The notes: generated by a model from the letters alone, not told the origin. DNA of 64,000 nt from Streptomyces sp. YIM 121038 (GCF_006088715.1 NZ_CP030771.1:3410001-3474000), one strand, 5' to 3'. Shown: positions 38,401-46,739, numbered from the stretch's first letter. Numbers and translations are program-made.

Positions 38401-38646
38401 GAGGCGCTTGGACGGGCCGCCGTCGACGGGCGCGACGTGCACCTCGGGCGCTCCGTCACGCGTCGACGTCCACGCGACGGTGGTGCCGTCCGGGGAGATC
38501 CGCGGGTGGCTGACGGGCGTGTTGTCGGCGCTGACCCGCCAGGCGCGGCCGCCGTCGAGCGGCGCGATCCAGACGTCGTCCTCGGCGGTGAAGGCGGTCA
38601 ACTCGCCGTGCGGATGCGGAAACCGGAGGTAGGCAGGCTGTGTCAC
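35416..38646 (-). CDS. tricorn protease homologue, S41 family
   Basis: A 1076-residue cytoplasmic peptidase that trims peptides released by the proteasome or other proteases. The N-terminal half (about 1-680) comprises beta-propeller repeats (ISPDGTTVAWTS-like units). A helical segment, a PDZ domain (about 760-860) and the S41 catalytic core follow. Catalytic residues are H751 (ELGTSHAYV) and S970-D971 (EFSGSDGD), placed as in archaeal tricorn. No signal peptide is seen. The GTG start at 38646 follows a TAGGGT-like box closely, so it may be nearly leaderless. Confidence 0.95.
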   Translation of the reverse strand: MTQPAYLRFPHPHGELTAFTAEDDVWIAPLDGGRAWRVSADNTPVSHPRISPDGTTVAWTSTRDGAPEVHVAPVDGGPSKRLTYWGNAKTSVRGWTPDGRVLVVGAHGQASFRRTWAHAVPLDGGPAEKLPYGLVGDAAHGPDGEVLLLSAPMGREAAWWKRYRGGTAGKLWIRTRRPETSADAAEASSGPGFVRVHEGLDGNIEHPLWVGGRIAFLSDHEGVGALYSSLPDGTDLRRHTPVDGFYARHAATDGTRVAYASAGELWLLDDLSDAAPRRLDVRLGGQRVDLQPHPVSAARWFGAAAPDHGGRGSAVSVRGAVHWVTHREGPARALAAAPGVRARLPRTFRVDGEEHVVWVTDAAGDDALEFAPATGLAPGATPRRLAAGQLGRVLALAVAPDGSRAAVASHDGRVLLVERESGEVREVDRAEHGEATGLVFSPDCAWLAWSHPGPRPLRQLKLANTADLSVSEATQLRFRDYSPAFTLDGKHLAFLSARAFDPVYDDHVFDLAFVGGSRPHLLTLAATTPSPFGPQRHGRAFDSAEGPHAETPDSEGSPVTRIDLEGLVDRVVPFPVEAARYSTLRAAKDGLLWLRHPVRGVLGASRATPSGPEPCSALERYDFAQRRVEELAGDADHFAVTGDGKRILLWADGKLKVVPSDRRASADEDSDTNITVDLGRVRQEVDPAAEWRQMYAEAGRLMRDNFWRPDMGGVDWDGVLERYRPVLDRVATHDDLVDLLWEVQGELGTSHAYVVPRGGYGSRQGLLGADLSRGEDGLWRVDRVLPSETSDPAGLSPLAAPGVAVRAGDAVLAVGGRPVDPVTGPGPLLVGTAGKPVELTVSPAGGGDPRHAVVIPVDDEEPLRYHAWVADRRAYVHELSGGRLGYLHVPDMQAPGWAQIHRDLRVEVAREGLVVDVRENRGGHTSQLVVEKLARRIVGWDLPRGSGPLSYPGDAPRGPVVAVANEFSGSDGDIVNAAIKALGIGPVVGTRTWGGVVGIDSRYHLVDGTLVTQPKYAFWMEGHGWGVENHGVDPDVEVVVTPDDHAAGRDPQLDEAVRIALAALAENPAKTPPPLP

Positions 38647-38691
38647 ACCGTCACCCTAAGCAGGCGACGCCGCGCGGGGCACCGTTTTGGA

Positions 38692-39333
38692 TCACTTGCC
38701 CGGATAGCAGTCGCAGGTGGGGTCCGGCCGCTCGGTCACCGTGACGGTGGCGGTGGGCCCTGGCCGGTCCCGGCCGGGGTCGTGGCGCACGGGCGGGGTG
38801 TGGCGGCCGCCGCCGTGGTCGCCGTCGCCCTTGTCGCCGTCGTCGTCATTCCCCTTGCCGCCCTCGCAGTTGCCGAGCACGTCGACGCGGAACCACTCCT
38901 TGCCCTCGACCCGCGCGGTCAGATTCCCGCGGACGCACTTGCCGTTGCGCACGTCGGTGACCCTGCCCTTGAGGGTGATGGCTTTCCCTCCGTCGGCACC
39001 CTCGGACTTGCCCTGGCAGTCGACCTCAGCCTCGCGCGGCTCGTCGGTCGACTTCCGCTTGCCGTCGCCGTCCTTCTTCACGAACGAGGCCGTGCAGTTG
39101 AACCAGGCCACGTCCAGGTGCTGGCGCTCCAGCTCGGCGGTGCCCATCTTGTCGGTGGTCAGCGCGATGGCGGAGGTGCTCATGTCGCCCTCGACGGGAT
39201 CGCAGGCGGCCAGGGCGAAGCCGGTGGCCCCCGCGGCCACGAGGGTCACGAGGATCCGCCGCCCTCTCGCCGTGCCCGGGCCCGGGATCCGCCTACGCCG
39301 GACAGGTCGCGGTAGTCGCCTCACAGCCCCCAT
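38692..39333 (-). CDS. secreted lipoprotein of unknown function
   Basis: A 213-residue predicted lipoprotein. A basic N-terminus (MGAVRRLPRPVRRRR) precedes a hydrophobic stretch and the lipobox LAAC with C44. The mature part has four spaced cysteines that could form two disulphides (near FNC, VDC, GKC, GNC). A highly acidic DDDGDKGDGD linker and a Pro/Thr tail ending in CDC follow. No domain is recognised. The acidic stretch may bind cations (inference). It lies upstream of the tricorn gene on the same strand, 45 bases away. Confidence 0.75.
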   Translation of the reverse strand: MGAVRRLPRPVRRRRIPGPGTARGRRILVTLVAAGATGFALAACDPVEGDMSTSAIALTTDKMGTAELERQHLDVAWFNCTASFVKKDGDGKRKSTDEPREAEVDCQGKSEGADGGKAITLKGRVTDVRNGKCVRGNLTARVEGKEWFRVDVLGNCEGGKGNDDDGDKGDGDHGGGRHTPPVRHDPGRDRPGPTATVTVTERPDPTCDCYPGK

Positions 39334-39405
39334 GGATGGCAGCGTGCCACCGCGCGGGCCCGGGCGGTAGACCGGTTGCGGCCATCTGTCCAGTCGTCCG
39401 TCCGG

Positions 39406-40155
39406 TCAGGACCAGCGGCCCGTGCGGCCGAGGAGCAGCGCCGTGGCCGCGGTGCCCGCGGTCGACGTGCGCAGCACGCTGCGCCCGAGCCGGTACGGCT
39501 TGGCGCCCGCCTCGGCGAACGCCGCGAGCTCCTCCGGGGAGACGCCGCCCTCGGGCCCGACGACGAGCACGATGCGGCCGGACGCCGGGAGCGGGGCGGT
39601 GGCCAGCGGTTCGCTGCCCTCCTCGTGCAGGACGCCCGCGAAGTCGGCGTCCGCGAGGAGCCGCGCGACCTGCTTGGTCGTGGCGGCCTCCGCGACCTCG
39701 GGGAAGCGGACCCGCCGGGACTGCTTGCCCGCCTCGCGCGCCGTCGCCCGCCACTTGCCGAGCGCCTTCAGGCCGCGCTCGCCCTTCCACTGCGTGATGC
39801 AGCGGGAGGCGGCCCAGGGCACGACGGCGTCCACCCCGGTCTCCGTCATGGTCTCCACGGCGAGTTCACCGCGGTCGCCCTTGGGCAGCGCCTGTACGAC
39901 GGTGATCAGGGGGCTCTCCGCGTCCTGTTCGCGTACGCCGTCGTCGTCGAGGGCGACCAGGAGCCGGTCCTTGCCCTCGGCGGCGGCCACGGTGCCGTGC
40001 GCCCAGCGCCCAGCGCCGTCGGTGAGCACCACGTCCTCACCGGCGCGCAGCCGCTTCACGGACACGGCGTGCCGCCCCTCGGGGCCTTCGAGCACGTACG
40101 TCCGTCCGGGCGCGGCACCCGCGAAGTCGTCGACGACGAACACCGGCGCGGTCAT
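39406..40155 (-). CDS. rsmE: 16S rRNA m3U1498 methyltransferase RsmE
   Basis: A 249-residue SPOUT-fold enzyme that methylates U1498 of 16S rRNA with S-adenosylmethionine. An N-terminal PUA-like domain (VFVVDDFAG...RHAVSVKRLRAGE) precedes the knotted domain. The cofactor loop VVGPEGGVSPEE and terminal LGRSVLRTSTAG are typical. The ATG at 40155 overlaps the upstream monooxygenase stop by four bases, so the two are coupled. Confidence 0.95.
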   Translation of the reverse strand: MTAPVFVVDDFAGAAPGRTYVLEGPEGRHAVSVKRLRAGEDVVLTDGAGRWAHGTVAAAEGKDRLLVALDDDGVREQDAESPLITVVQALPKGDRGELAVETMTETGVDAVVPWAASRCITQWKGERGLKALGKWRATAREAGKQSRRVRFPEVAEAATTKQVARLLADADFAGVLHEEGSEPLATAPLPASGRIVLVVGPEGGVSPEELAAFAEAGAKPYRLGRSVLRTSTAGTAATALLLGRTGRWS

Positions 40156-41234
40156 ACGGCACCGCCCGCGTCCCGGCCCGCGGACCCGGCCCGTGCCTCG
40201 TCGAGTTCGGCCACGAGCACCTCCACGAGTTCCCCGGCGGGCAGCTGCCGCGCGAGCCGGTGGCCCTGGCCCGCCCACAGGGCCATGGCCTGCGGGTCGC
40301 CGGTCCTGGCCGCGGCCTTGCGCAGGTCGGACGTCAGATAGTGGATCTGCGGGTAGGCGGCGGGCGCGTACGGGCCGTGCTCGCGCATGAAGCGGTTGAC
40401 GAGGCCGCGCGCGGGGCGGCCCGAGAACGCCCGGGTCAGCTCGGTCCGCACGAACCGCGGGTCGGTCATGGCCTGCTTGTGCAGCGGCTGCGCGCCGGAC
40501 TCCGGGGTGACGAGGAAGGCGGTGCCGAGCTGCGCCAGGCCGGCGCCCGCCGCGAGCACCGCGGCGATCTGCGCGCCGCGCATCAGTCCGCCCGCGGCGA
40601 TCACGGGCAGCTGTACGGCCTCCCTGACCTGCGTGATGAGGCTCAGCAGGCCGATCCCGGCGCCGTCGGTCTCCGGGTTGTCGCGGTGCGTGCCCTGGTG
40701 GCCGCCCGCCTCGACGCCCTGGACGCACACGGCGTCGGCGCCCGCGGCCTGCGCGGCCAGGGCCTCCTCGGGCGTGGTGACGGTGACGACGGTGGTGGTG
40801 CCGACCCGCTCCAGGGCCTGGAGGTCCTTGCGGGAGGGGCAGCCGAAGGTGAACGACACCAGCGGCACGGGGTCGTCGCGCAGGATCGCCAGCTTCGCCT
40901 CGTAGCCGTCGTCGAGCTTGACGTCGGTTTCGCCGAGCTCCGTCTCGTACCAGGTGGCCTCTCCGGCGAGCTGGTTGCGGTACACCTCGACGGCCGCCGG
41001 GTCCGCGCAGGCGGGCTGCGGCATAAAGAGGTTCACCCCGAACGGGCGCGCCGTCAGGCCCCTGACCTGCTTTATCTCCTGGTACATGCCGTCGGCGGTC
41101 TTGTACCCGGCCGCGAGCGAGCCGAGCCCCCCGGCCTCGGACACGGCCGCCGCGAGCTGCGGGGTCGAGCCCCCGCCCGCCATCGGGGCCTGCACGATCG
41201 GATGACGACAGAGAGCGTGGAGAGGGGAGACCAT
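40152..41234 (-). CDS. nitronate monooxygenase (2-nitropropane dioxygenase family)
   Basis: A 360-residue FMN-dependent TIM-barrel enzyme. Key segments are IVQAPMAGG at the N-terminus, GVNLFMPQ, the QGVEAGGHQG motif with the catalytic His, and LPVIAAGGL and AQLGTAFLVTPE for FMN phosphate binding. The family oxidises alkyl nitronates such as propionate-3-nitronate and so detoxifies nitro compounds. The ATG at 41234 is preferred because the upstream frame extension is unrelated. It is coupled to rsmE and lies downstream of dnaJ. Confidence 0.92.
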   Translation of the reverse strand: MVSPLHALCRHPIVQAPMAGGGSTPQLAAAVSEAGGLGSLAAGYKTADGMYQEIKQVRGLTARPFGVNLFMPQPACADPAAVEVYRNQLAGEATWYETELGETDVKLDDGYEAKLAILRDDPVPLVSFTFGCPSRKDLQALERVGTTTVVTVTTPEEALAAQAAGADAVCVQGVEAGGHQGTHRDNPETDGAGIGLLSLITQVREAVQLPVIAAGGLMRGAQIAAVLAAGAGLAQLGTAFLVTPESGAQPLHKQAMTDPRFVRTELTRAFSGRPARGLVNRFMREHGPYAPAAYPQIHYLTSDLRKAAARTGDPQAMALWAGQGHRLARQLPAGELVEVLVAELDEARAGSAGRDAGGAV

Positions 41235-41389
41235 AAGCGCATCGTGCCACGTCTGGCGGGGGCGCCTCGTGCGGGGTGCGTCCCCACCGCTACCGCGGCG
41301 GGATTCCTCCCACCCGCCCACCCGTGGCCCGCGGCTTCGCCGGTCACGGCCCCGACGCGGAGCGCTCGACCGCCGTCTCCCGCTGGGGA

Positions 41390-41430
41390 TGGGCCCAGCC
41401 CCGGTGCCGAGCACCTGGAAACCGGGCCCA
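41390..41430 (-). terminator. hairpin downstream of dnaJ
   Basis: TGGGCCC and GGGCCCA enclose an inner CCGGTGC/GCACC stem, beginning 11 bases after the dnaJ stop. The rest of the gap from 41235 to 41389 shows nothing recognisable. Confidence 0.45.
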
Positions 41431-41441
41431 CCGTCCACGCG

Positions 41442-42578
41442 CTAACGCCCGTTGAACGCGTCCTTCAGGCGCGAGAACAGCCCCTGCTGCCCCGGCTGGA
41501 ACTGCCCCGTGGGCCGCTCCTCGCCCCGGAGCTTCGCGAGCTCCCGCAGCAGCCGCTCCTGCTCGGCGTCGAGCTTCGAGGGCGTGAGCACCTCCACGTG
41601 CACGATCAGATCGCCGCGACCGCCGCCCCGCAGATGCGTGACGCCGCGCCCGTGCAGCGGGATCGACTGCCCGGACTGCGTGCCGGGCCGGATGTCGACC
41701 TCCTCGACGCCGTCGAGCGTCTCCAGCGGGACCTTCGTGCCGAGCGCCGCCGCCGTCATCGGGATGGTGACGGTGCAGTGCAGATCGTCGCCGCGCCGCT
41801 GGAAGACGGCGTGGGGCAGCTCGTGGATCTCCACGTAGAGGTCGCCCGCCGGGCCACCGCCCGGGCCGACCTCGCCCTCGCCCGCGAGCTGGATCCGCGT
41901 GCCGTTGTCGACACCCGCGGGGATCTTGACCGTGAGGGTGCGCCGGGAGCGGACCCGGCCGTCGCCCGCGCACTCGGGGCACGGCGTGGGCACCACGGTG
42001 CCGAAGCCCTGGCACTGGGGGCAGGGCCGCGAGGTCATGACCTGGCCGAGGAAGGACCGCGTGACCTGGGACACCTCGCCGCGGCCGCGGCACATGTCAC
42101 AGGTCTGCGCGGAGGTGCCGGGTGCGGCGCCCTCGCCGGAGCACGTCGTACAGACGACGGCCGTGTCGACCTGGATGTCCTTGGTCGTGCCGAAGGCCGC
42201 CTCGTTGAGGTCGATCTCCAGCCGGATCATGGCGTCCTGGCCGCGGCGGGTGCGCGAGCGCGGCCCGCGCTGCGACGCCGTACCGAAGAACGCGTCCATG
42301 ATGTCCGAGAAGTTGCCGAAGCCACCGGCTCCGAAACCGCCCGCGCCCGCGCCGCCCGACTGGGACAGCGGGTCGCCGCCGAGGTCGTAGACCTGCTTCT
42401 TCTGCGGGTCCGAGAGGACTTCGTAGGCGGCGTTGATCTCTTTGAAGCGCTCTTGCGTCTTGGGATCGGGATTGACGTCCGGGTGCAGCTCGCGCGCGAG
42501 CCGCCGGAAAGCCTTCTTGATCTCGTCCTGGGACGCGTCGCGGCGCACGCCGAGCACGGCGTAGTAGTCCGTGGCCAC
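41442..42578 (-). CDS. dnaJ: chaperone DnaJ
   Basis: A 378-residue type I J-protein. The J domain (1-70) has the HPD motif in LHPDVNPD, and a Gly/Phe-rich linker follows (75-110). Four CxxCxGxG zinc repeats (CTTCSGEG, CDMCRGRG, CPQCQGFG, CPECAGDG) and a C-terminal substrate-binding domain complete it. Paired with hrcA, it is the second dnaJ found in streptomycetes, separate from the dnaK operon copy. It starts immediately after the hrcA stop and so shares CIRCE control. Confidence 0.97.
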   Translation of the reverse strand: MATDYYAVLGVRRDASQDEIKKAFRRLARELHPDVNPDPKTQERFKEINAAYEVLSDPQKKQVYDLGGDPLSQSGGAGAGGFGAGGFGNFSDIMDAFFGTASQRGPRSRTRRGQDAMIRLEIDLNEAAFGTTKDIQVDTAVVCTTCSGEGAAPGTSAQTCDMCRGRGEVSQVTRSFLGQVMTSRPCPQCQGFGTVVPTPCPECAGDGRVRSRRTLTVKIPAGVDNGTRIQLAGEGEVGPGGGPAGDLYVEIHELPHAVFQRRGDDLHCTVTIPMTAAALGTKVPLETLDGVEEVDIRPGTQSGQSIPLHGRGVTHLRGGGRGDLIVHVEVLTPSKLDAEQERLLRELAKLRGEERPTGQFQPGQQGLFSRLKDAFNGR

Positions 42579-43595
42579 TTACGACTCCGCCAGGATCTGT
42601 CCGACGTAACGTGCCACTGCGCGTACTGCTCCCATCGTTCCCGGATAGTCCATGCGGGTCGGTCCGACCACGCCTAGCTTGGCCACTGCCTCGCCTCCCG
42701 AACCGTAGCCGACGGAGACCACGGACGTGGAGCTGAGTCCCTCGTGGGCGTTCTCGTGACCGATCTTCACGGTCATGCCCGAATCCGTAGCCTCACCAAG
42801 CAACTTGAGGAGGACGACCTGTTCCTCCAGGGCCTCGAGGACCGGCCGGATCGTGAGAGGGAAGTCATGTCCGAAGCGGGTGAGATTGGCGGTGCCGCCG
42901 ATCATCATCCGCTCCTCGTTCTCCTCGACCAGGGTTTCGAGGAGGGTGGACAGGACCGTCGCCACCGTGGCCTGGTCCTCCTTGTCGAAGGACTCGGACA
43001 GGTCCTGGACGAGCTGCGGCACGTCCGAGAACCGGCGGCCCGCGACCCGGCTGTTGAGCCGCGCCCGCAGGTCCGCGAGTGACGTTTCACCGAACGGCGC
43101 CGGGCAGTCGATCAGGCGCTGCTCGACCCGCCCCGTGTCCGTGATCAGGACGAGCATGAGCCGGGCCGGCGCGAGCGAGAGCAGCTCCACGTGGCGCACC
43201 GTCGACCGCGTCAGGGACGGGTACTGCACCACGGCGACCTGCCGGGTCAGCTGCGCGAGCAGCCGCACCGTACGGCCCACGACGTCGTCCAGGTCGACGG
43301 CGCCGTCCAGGAAGTGCTGGATCGCGCGGCGCTCGGGGGAGCTCAGCGGCTTGACGCCCGCCAGCTTGTCCACGAACAGCCGGTAGCCCTTGTCGGTGGG
43401 GATGCGCCCGGCGCTGGTGTGCGGCTGGGCGATGAACCCCTCCTCCTCCAGCGCCGCCATGTCGTTACGGACCGTGGCCGGGGAGACGCCCAGGTGATGA
43501 CGCTCGGTGAGCGCCTTGGAGCCGACCGGCTCCTGGGTGCCCACGTAGTCGTGGACGATGGCGCGCAGCACCTCAAGCCTGCGTTCACTGAGCAT
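42579..43595 (-). CDS. hrcA: heat-inducible transcriptional repressor HrcA
   Basis: A 338-residue repressor of heat-shock operons. The N-terminal winged helix ([31 protein letters not shown]) binds CIRCE, and the remainder is the GAF-like and dimerisation region. The ATG at 43595 is chosen because GGAGGT lies seven bases before it and similarity begins at [16 protein letters not shown] element about 55 bases upstream implies autoregulation. Confidence 0.97.
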   Translation of the reverse strand: MLSERRLEVLRAIVHDYVGTQEPVGSKALTERHHLGVSPATVRNDMAALEEEGFIAQPHTSAGRIPTDKGYRLFVDKLAGVKPLSSPERRAIQHFLDGAVDLDDVVGRTVRLLAQLTRQVAVVQYPSLTRSTVRHVELLSLAPARLMLVLITDTGRVEQRLIDCPAPFGETSLADLRARLNSRVAGRRFSDVPQLVQDLSESFDKEDQATVATVLSTLLETLVEENEERMMIGGTANLTRFGHDFPLTIRPVLEALEEQVVLLKLLGEATDSGMTVKIGHENAHEGLSSTSVVSVGYGSGGEAVAKLGVVGPTRMDYPGTMGAVRAVARYVGQILAES

Positions 43596-43649
43596 CGCGC
43601 ACACCTCCACCTGTCGTCCCTCGTCCTTGGCCCCCGCGGCGGCCCCACC

Positions 43650-43676
43650 CTGGCACTCACCACGCGCGAGTGCCAA
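43650..43676. promoter_or_regulatory. CIRCE operator
   Basis: CTGGCACTC-N9-GAGTGCCAA is a perfect nine-base inverted repeat except for the outermost pair. It matches the CIRCE consensus with the G/C variants usual in actinobacteria. It lies upstream of hrcA and should bind HrcA. Confidence 0.93.
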
Positions 43677-43689
43677 CCTTCATCGAGTC

Positions 43690-43720
43690 AGTGTACGGCC
43701 GCCGGGTACAGCCCCGGCAA
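43690..43720 (-). promoter_or_regulatory. candidate hrcA promoter
   Basis: On the minus strand, TTGCCG (43720-43715) and TACACT (43695-43690) are 19 bases apart, just upstream of CIRCE. The spacing is longer than ideal, but the position fits repression by HrcA at the transcription start. Confidence 0.35.
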
Positions 43721-43834
43721 GGGCCGACTCCTTTAGTCATGCCCACGTGTGGCCCGTGCCACCGGCCCGCTCGCGCCCCGTGCGGCGGCCCCGGCGGCAC
43801 GGGGGCACCGGCTGCCGGGGGACGGCGGTGGCGC

Positions 43835-43840
43835 TAGCGT
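43835..43840 (+). promoter_or_regulatory. candidate -10 box for a leaderless MBL gene
   Basis: TAGCGT ends six bases before the ATG at 43847, the spacing seen for leaderless streptomycete transcripts. Only a weak -35 (CTGCCG, 43812-43817) is present. No ribosome binding site precedes the ATG. Confidence 0.35.
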
Positions 43841-43846
43841 CACCGT

Positions 43847-44599
43847 ATGGACGTAAGCGTGACACCGGCCCCTGACTGGCGGGAGGCGGGCTGGGAGCGG
43901 CTCGCCGCACGGGTGGGGCGGTACCGGCTGCCCGTGTGGGACTGCACGGTCGGCCTGGTCGTCGGCGACGAGGCCGCCCTGATGATCGAGGCCGGATCCA
44001 GCCTGCGGGAGGGCGCGTGGCTGCGCGCCGAGGCCCGGCGGCTGCTCGGCGGCGGCCGCCGTGTGACCCATCTCGCGCTGACGCACCCCCACTTCGACCA
44101 CGTGCTCGGCGCCGCGGCGTTCGCCGGGGTCGAGGTGTTCGGCGCGGTCGGCGTCGACGCGGTGCTCGACCGGGACCGCGAGGGCCTGCGCACGGACGCC
44201 GTCAGCCAGGGCCTGGACGCCCGCGCCGCCGCCGAGGCCACCGACCTCCTGGTCCTTCCGCGCCACCTGGTGAGCGGCGAGTGGACCCTCGACCTGGGCG
44301 GCGTCCAGGTGCTCCTCGCGAACGTCGGCCCCGGCCACACCGGCCACGACCTGGCCGTCCTGGTGCCCGGCGGGCCCGGAGAGCCCGAGGTCGTCTTCTG
44401 CGGGGACCTCGTGGAGGAGTCGGGCGAGCCCCAGGCCGGCCCCGACGCGGTCCCCGGGCGGTGGCCCGCCGCGCTCGACCGGCTGCTCGACCTGGGCGGC
44501 CCGGACGCGCGGTACGTGCCGGGGCACGGGGCGGTCGTCGACGAGGCCTTCGTACGGGCCCAACGCAAGGAGCTGGCGGCACGGTTCGGGGTGCGCTGA
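43847..44599 (+). CDS. metallo-beta-lactamase-fold hydrolase
   Basis: A 250-residue MBL-fold enzyme. Its metal-binding motif reads THPHFDHVLG (H-x-H-x-D-H near residue 80). Downstream ligands are in NVGPGHTGHDL, the CGDLVEE Asp and a YVPGHGAVVD His. The fold covers glyoxalase II, lactonases and many uncharacterised hydrolases, so the substrate cannot be named. There is no signal peptide. It is on the opposite strand from hrcA and precedes the DUF3097 gene by 56 bases. Confidence 0.85.
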   Translation: MDVSVTPAPDWREAGWERLAARVGRYRLPVWDCTVGLVVGDEAALMIEAGSSLREGAWLRAEARRLLGGGRRVTHLALTHPHFDHVLGAAAFAGVEVFGAVGVDAVLDRDREGLRTDAVSQGLDARAAAEATDLLVLPRHLVSGEWTLDLGGVQVLLANVGPGHTGHDLAVLVPGGPGEPEVVFCGDLVEESGEPQAGPDAVPGRWPAALDRLLDLGGPDARYVPGHGAVVDEAFVRAQRKELAARFGVR

Positions 44600-44619
44600 G
44601 CGGCGCGGGCACGTCCCCG

Positions 44620-44648
44620 TGACGGGACGTCACGCGATGTCATAACGT
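44620..44648 (+). promoter_or_regulatory. candidate leaderless promoter of the DUF3097 gene
   Basis: TGACGG (44620-44625) and TAACGT (44643-44648) are 17 bases apart, and the ATG at 44656 follows seven bases after the -10. A dyad, ACGTCCC...GGGACGT (44611-44630), overlaps the -35 and could be an operator. Confidence 0.5.
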
Positions 44649-44655
44649 CTGTCGA

Positions 44656-45474
44656 ATGCGCAGCTACAACCCGGACCTCACCCCGCCGTGGAAGAGGTCG
44701 GCCCCCGTTCCCGAAGTCCCCGCCGACGTCGACCTGGTGGTGGAGGAGGTCCGGACCGGCTTCTGCGGCGCGGTGATCCGCTGCGAGAAGACCGCCGAGG
44801 GCCCGACGGTGACCCTTGAGGACCGCTTCGGCAAGCACCGGGTGTTCCCGATGGTGCCGCGCGGCTTCCTCCTGGAGGGCAGGGCCGTCACGCTCGTCCG
44901 CCCGAAGGCCGCGGCGGCGGCCGCGCGGCCCGCGCGCACCGCGTCGGGATCGATCGCCGTTCCCGGGGCGCGGGCCCGGGTGGCGCGCGCCGGGCGCATC
45001 TATGTGGAGGGCCGCCACGACGCGGAGCTCGTCGAGAAGGTGTGGGGCGACGACCTGCGCATCGAGGGCGTCGTCGTCGAGTACCTGGAGGGCGTCGACG
45101 ACCTTCCGGCGATCGTCGCGGAGTTCGCGCCGGGCCCCGACGCGCGCCTCGGCGTCCTCGTGGACCACCTCGTGCCCGGCTCCAAGGAGTCCCGGATCGC
45201 GGCCGGGGTCTCCAGCCCGCACGCGCTGGTGGTCGGCCACCCGTACATCGACGTCTGGGAGGCGGTGAAGCCGTCGTCCCTGGGCATCGCGTCCTGGCCC
45301 CGCGTGCCGCGCGGCCAGGACTGGAAGACCGGGGTGTGCCGGGCCCTCGGCTGGCCGGAGAACACCGGGGCCGCGTGGCAGCGGATCCTGGGCTCGGTGC
45401 GCAGCTACAAGGACCTGGAGCCGGAGCTTCTGGGCCGCGTCGAGGAACTGATCGATTTCGTGACGGCCCCGTAG
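44656..45474 (+). CDS. DUF3097 family protein, possible Toprim-like fold
   Basis: A 272-residue actinobacterial protein of the DUF3097 family. An N-terminal region (about 1-90) has a beta-rich RFGKHRVFPMVPRGFLLEG segment. The central IYVEGRHDAELVEKVWG and LGVLVDHLVPGSKESRI segments resemble the Glu and Asp-x-Asp-like parts of a Toprim fold, as in RNase M5-type proteins. The function is unknown, and a nucleic-acid role is only suggested by that similarity. A leaderless promoter is likely. Confidence 0.8.
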   Translation: MRSYNPDLTPPWKRSAPVPEVPADVDLVVEEVRTGFCGAVIRCEKTAEGPTVTLEDRFGKHRVFPMVPRGFLLEGRAVTLVRPKAAAAAARPARTASGSIAVPGARARVARAGRIYVEGRHDAELVEKVWGDDLRIEGVVVEYLEGVDDLPAIVAEFAPGPDARLGVLVDHLVPGSKESRIAAGVSSPHALVVGHPYIDVWEAVKPSSLGIASWPRVPRGQDWKTGVCRALGWPENTGAAWQRILGSVRSYKDLEPELLGRVEELIDFVTAP

Positions 45475-45476
45475 CC

Positions 45477-45506
45477 CCCGGGGGGGCTCAGTCGCCCCCC
45501 CCCGGG
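45477..45506. terminator. G7/C9 hairpin between convergent DUF3097 and hemW genes
   Basis: A run of seven G plus C (45480-45487) pairs with G plus a run of nine C (45494-45503), with CCC/GGG outside. It lies a few bases after the DUF3097 stop and just before the hemW stop on the other strand. The homopolymers are also sequencing-error risks. Confidence 0.55.
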
Positions 45507-45512
45507 ACGGCC

Positions 45513-46739
45513 TCAGTCGACCAGGTCGCGGACCACCGCGTCGGCCAGGAGGCGGCCGCGCAGGGTCAGCACCGCCCGCCCCTGCTCGTAGGGCCCGGGG
45601 GCCAGGAGGCCGTCCGTCAGGGCGCGGCGCGAGGCGGCCAGGCCCGCTTCCTTCAGGAGCGACAGCGGGCAGCCGTCCCGGAGCCGCAGTTCGAGGAGGA
45701 TCCGCTCCACCCGGCGGTCCTCGTCCGCGAGGAGCTCACGCCCGGCCCCCGGCGAACGCCCCTCCGCGAGGGCGGCCGCGTACGCGCCGGGGTGCTTCAC
45801 GTTCCACCAGCGCACGCCCCCGACGTGGCTGTGCGCGCCGGGGCCCGCGCCCCACCAGTCGGCGCCCCGCCAGTACAGCTCGTTGTGCAGACAGCGGCCC
45901 GCCTCCGAGGTGGCCCAGTTGGACACCTCGTACCACTGGAACCCGGCGGCCGACAGGGCCTCCTCGGCGATCAGATAGCGGTCGGCGTGCACGTCGTCGT
46001 CCGTCATGGGGACCTCGCCGCGCCGGATGCGGCGGGCCAGCTGCGTGCCCTCCTCGACGATCAGCGCGTACGCGGACACGTGGTCGGGCCCGGCGCCGAT
46101 CGCGGCGTCGAGGGAGGCCCGCCAGTCGTCGTCGCTCTCGCCGGGGGTGCCGTAGATCAGGTCGAGGTTGACGTGCTCGAAGCCCGCCGCGCGCGCCTCG
46201 GCGACGCAGGCCTCGGGCCGCCCGGGGGTGTGCGTGCGGTCGAGGATCTTCAGGACGTGCTGCCTGGCGCTCTGCATGCCGAAGGAGACGCGGTTGAAGC
46301 CGCCCTCGCGCAGGGTGCTCAGATACGCGGGGTCGACCGACTCCGGGTTCGCCTCGGTGGTGATCTCCGCGTCGGCGGCGATGCCGAACTCGTCGCGGAC
46401 GGCGCTCAGCATCGTGACGAGGTCGTCGGCGGCGAGGAGCGTGGGCGTGCCGCCGCCGACGAAGACCGTGCGGACCGGGCGCGGGTCGTCGCCGAGGACC
46501 TTGCGGGCCAGGCGGACCTCGTCGACGAGGGTCTCGGCGTAGTTGTCCCGGGAGGCGAGGACGCCGCCGGTGCCGCGCAGCTCGGGGGCGGTGTAGGTGT
46601 TGAAGTCGCAGTAGCCGCAGCGCGTGGCGCAGTACGGAACGTGCAGGTAGAAGCCGAGTGGGGCCGTTCCGCCCAGGGCGGACGGGGGGAGCGTCCCGTC
46701 CAGGGGCACGGGTTCTCCATCGGGCAGGGCGGAAGGCAT
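45513..46739 (-). CDS. hemW: radical SAM heme chaperone HemW
   Basis: A 408-residue member of the HemN-like radical SAM family that delivers heme rather than oxidising coproporphyrinogen. The 4Fe-4S motif CATRCGYCDF (C-x3-C-x2-C) lies near residue 38-45, followed by TVFVGGGTPT. The HemN-type C-terminal domain is present. The ATG at 46739 is preferred over 46748. CATAAT lies exactly seven bases before it, giving a leaderless start, and similarity begins at MPSALPDGEPVP. Confidence 0.93.
   Translation of the reverse strand: MPSALPDGEPVPLDGTLPPSALGGTAPLGFYLHVPYCATRCGYCDFNTYTAPELRGTGGVLASRDNYAETLVDEVRLARKVLGDDPRPVRTVFVGGGTPTLLAADDLVTMLSAVRDEFGIAADAEITTEANPESVDPAYLSTLREGGFNRVSFGMQSARQHVLKILDRTHTPGRPEACVAEARAAGFEHVNLDLIYGTPGESDDDWRASLDAAIGAGPDHVSAYALIVEEGTQLARRIRRGEVPMTDDDVHADRYLIAEEALSAAGFQWYEVSNWATSEAGRCLHNELYWRGADWWGAGPGAHSHVGGVRWWNVKHPGAYAAALAEGRSPGAGRELLADEDRRVERILLELRLRDGCPLSLLKEAGLAASRRALTDGLLAPGPYEQGRAVLTLRGRLLADAVVRDLVD

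Noticed and set aside
35296..39315. A 1339-codon plus-strand open frame
   Set aside because: It lies antisense to the tricorn protease and lipoprotein genes, has the Val/Gly/Arg-rich composition of a GC-driven shadow frame and shows no domain.
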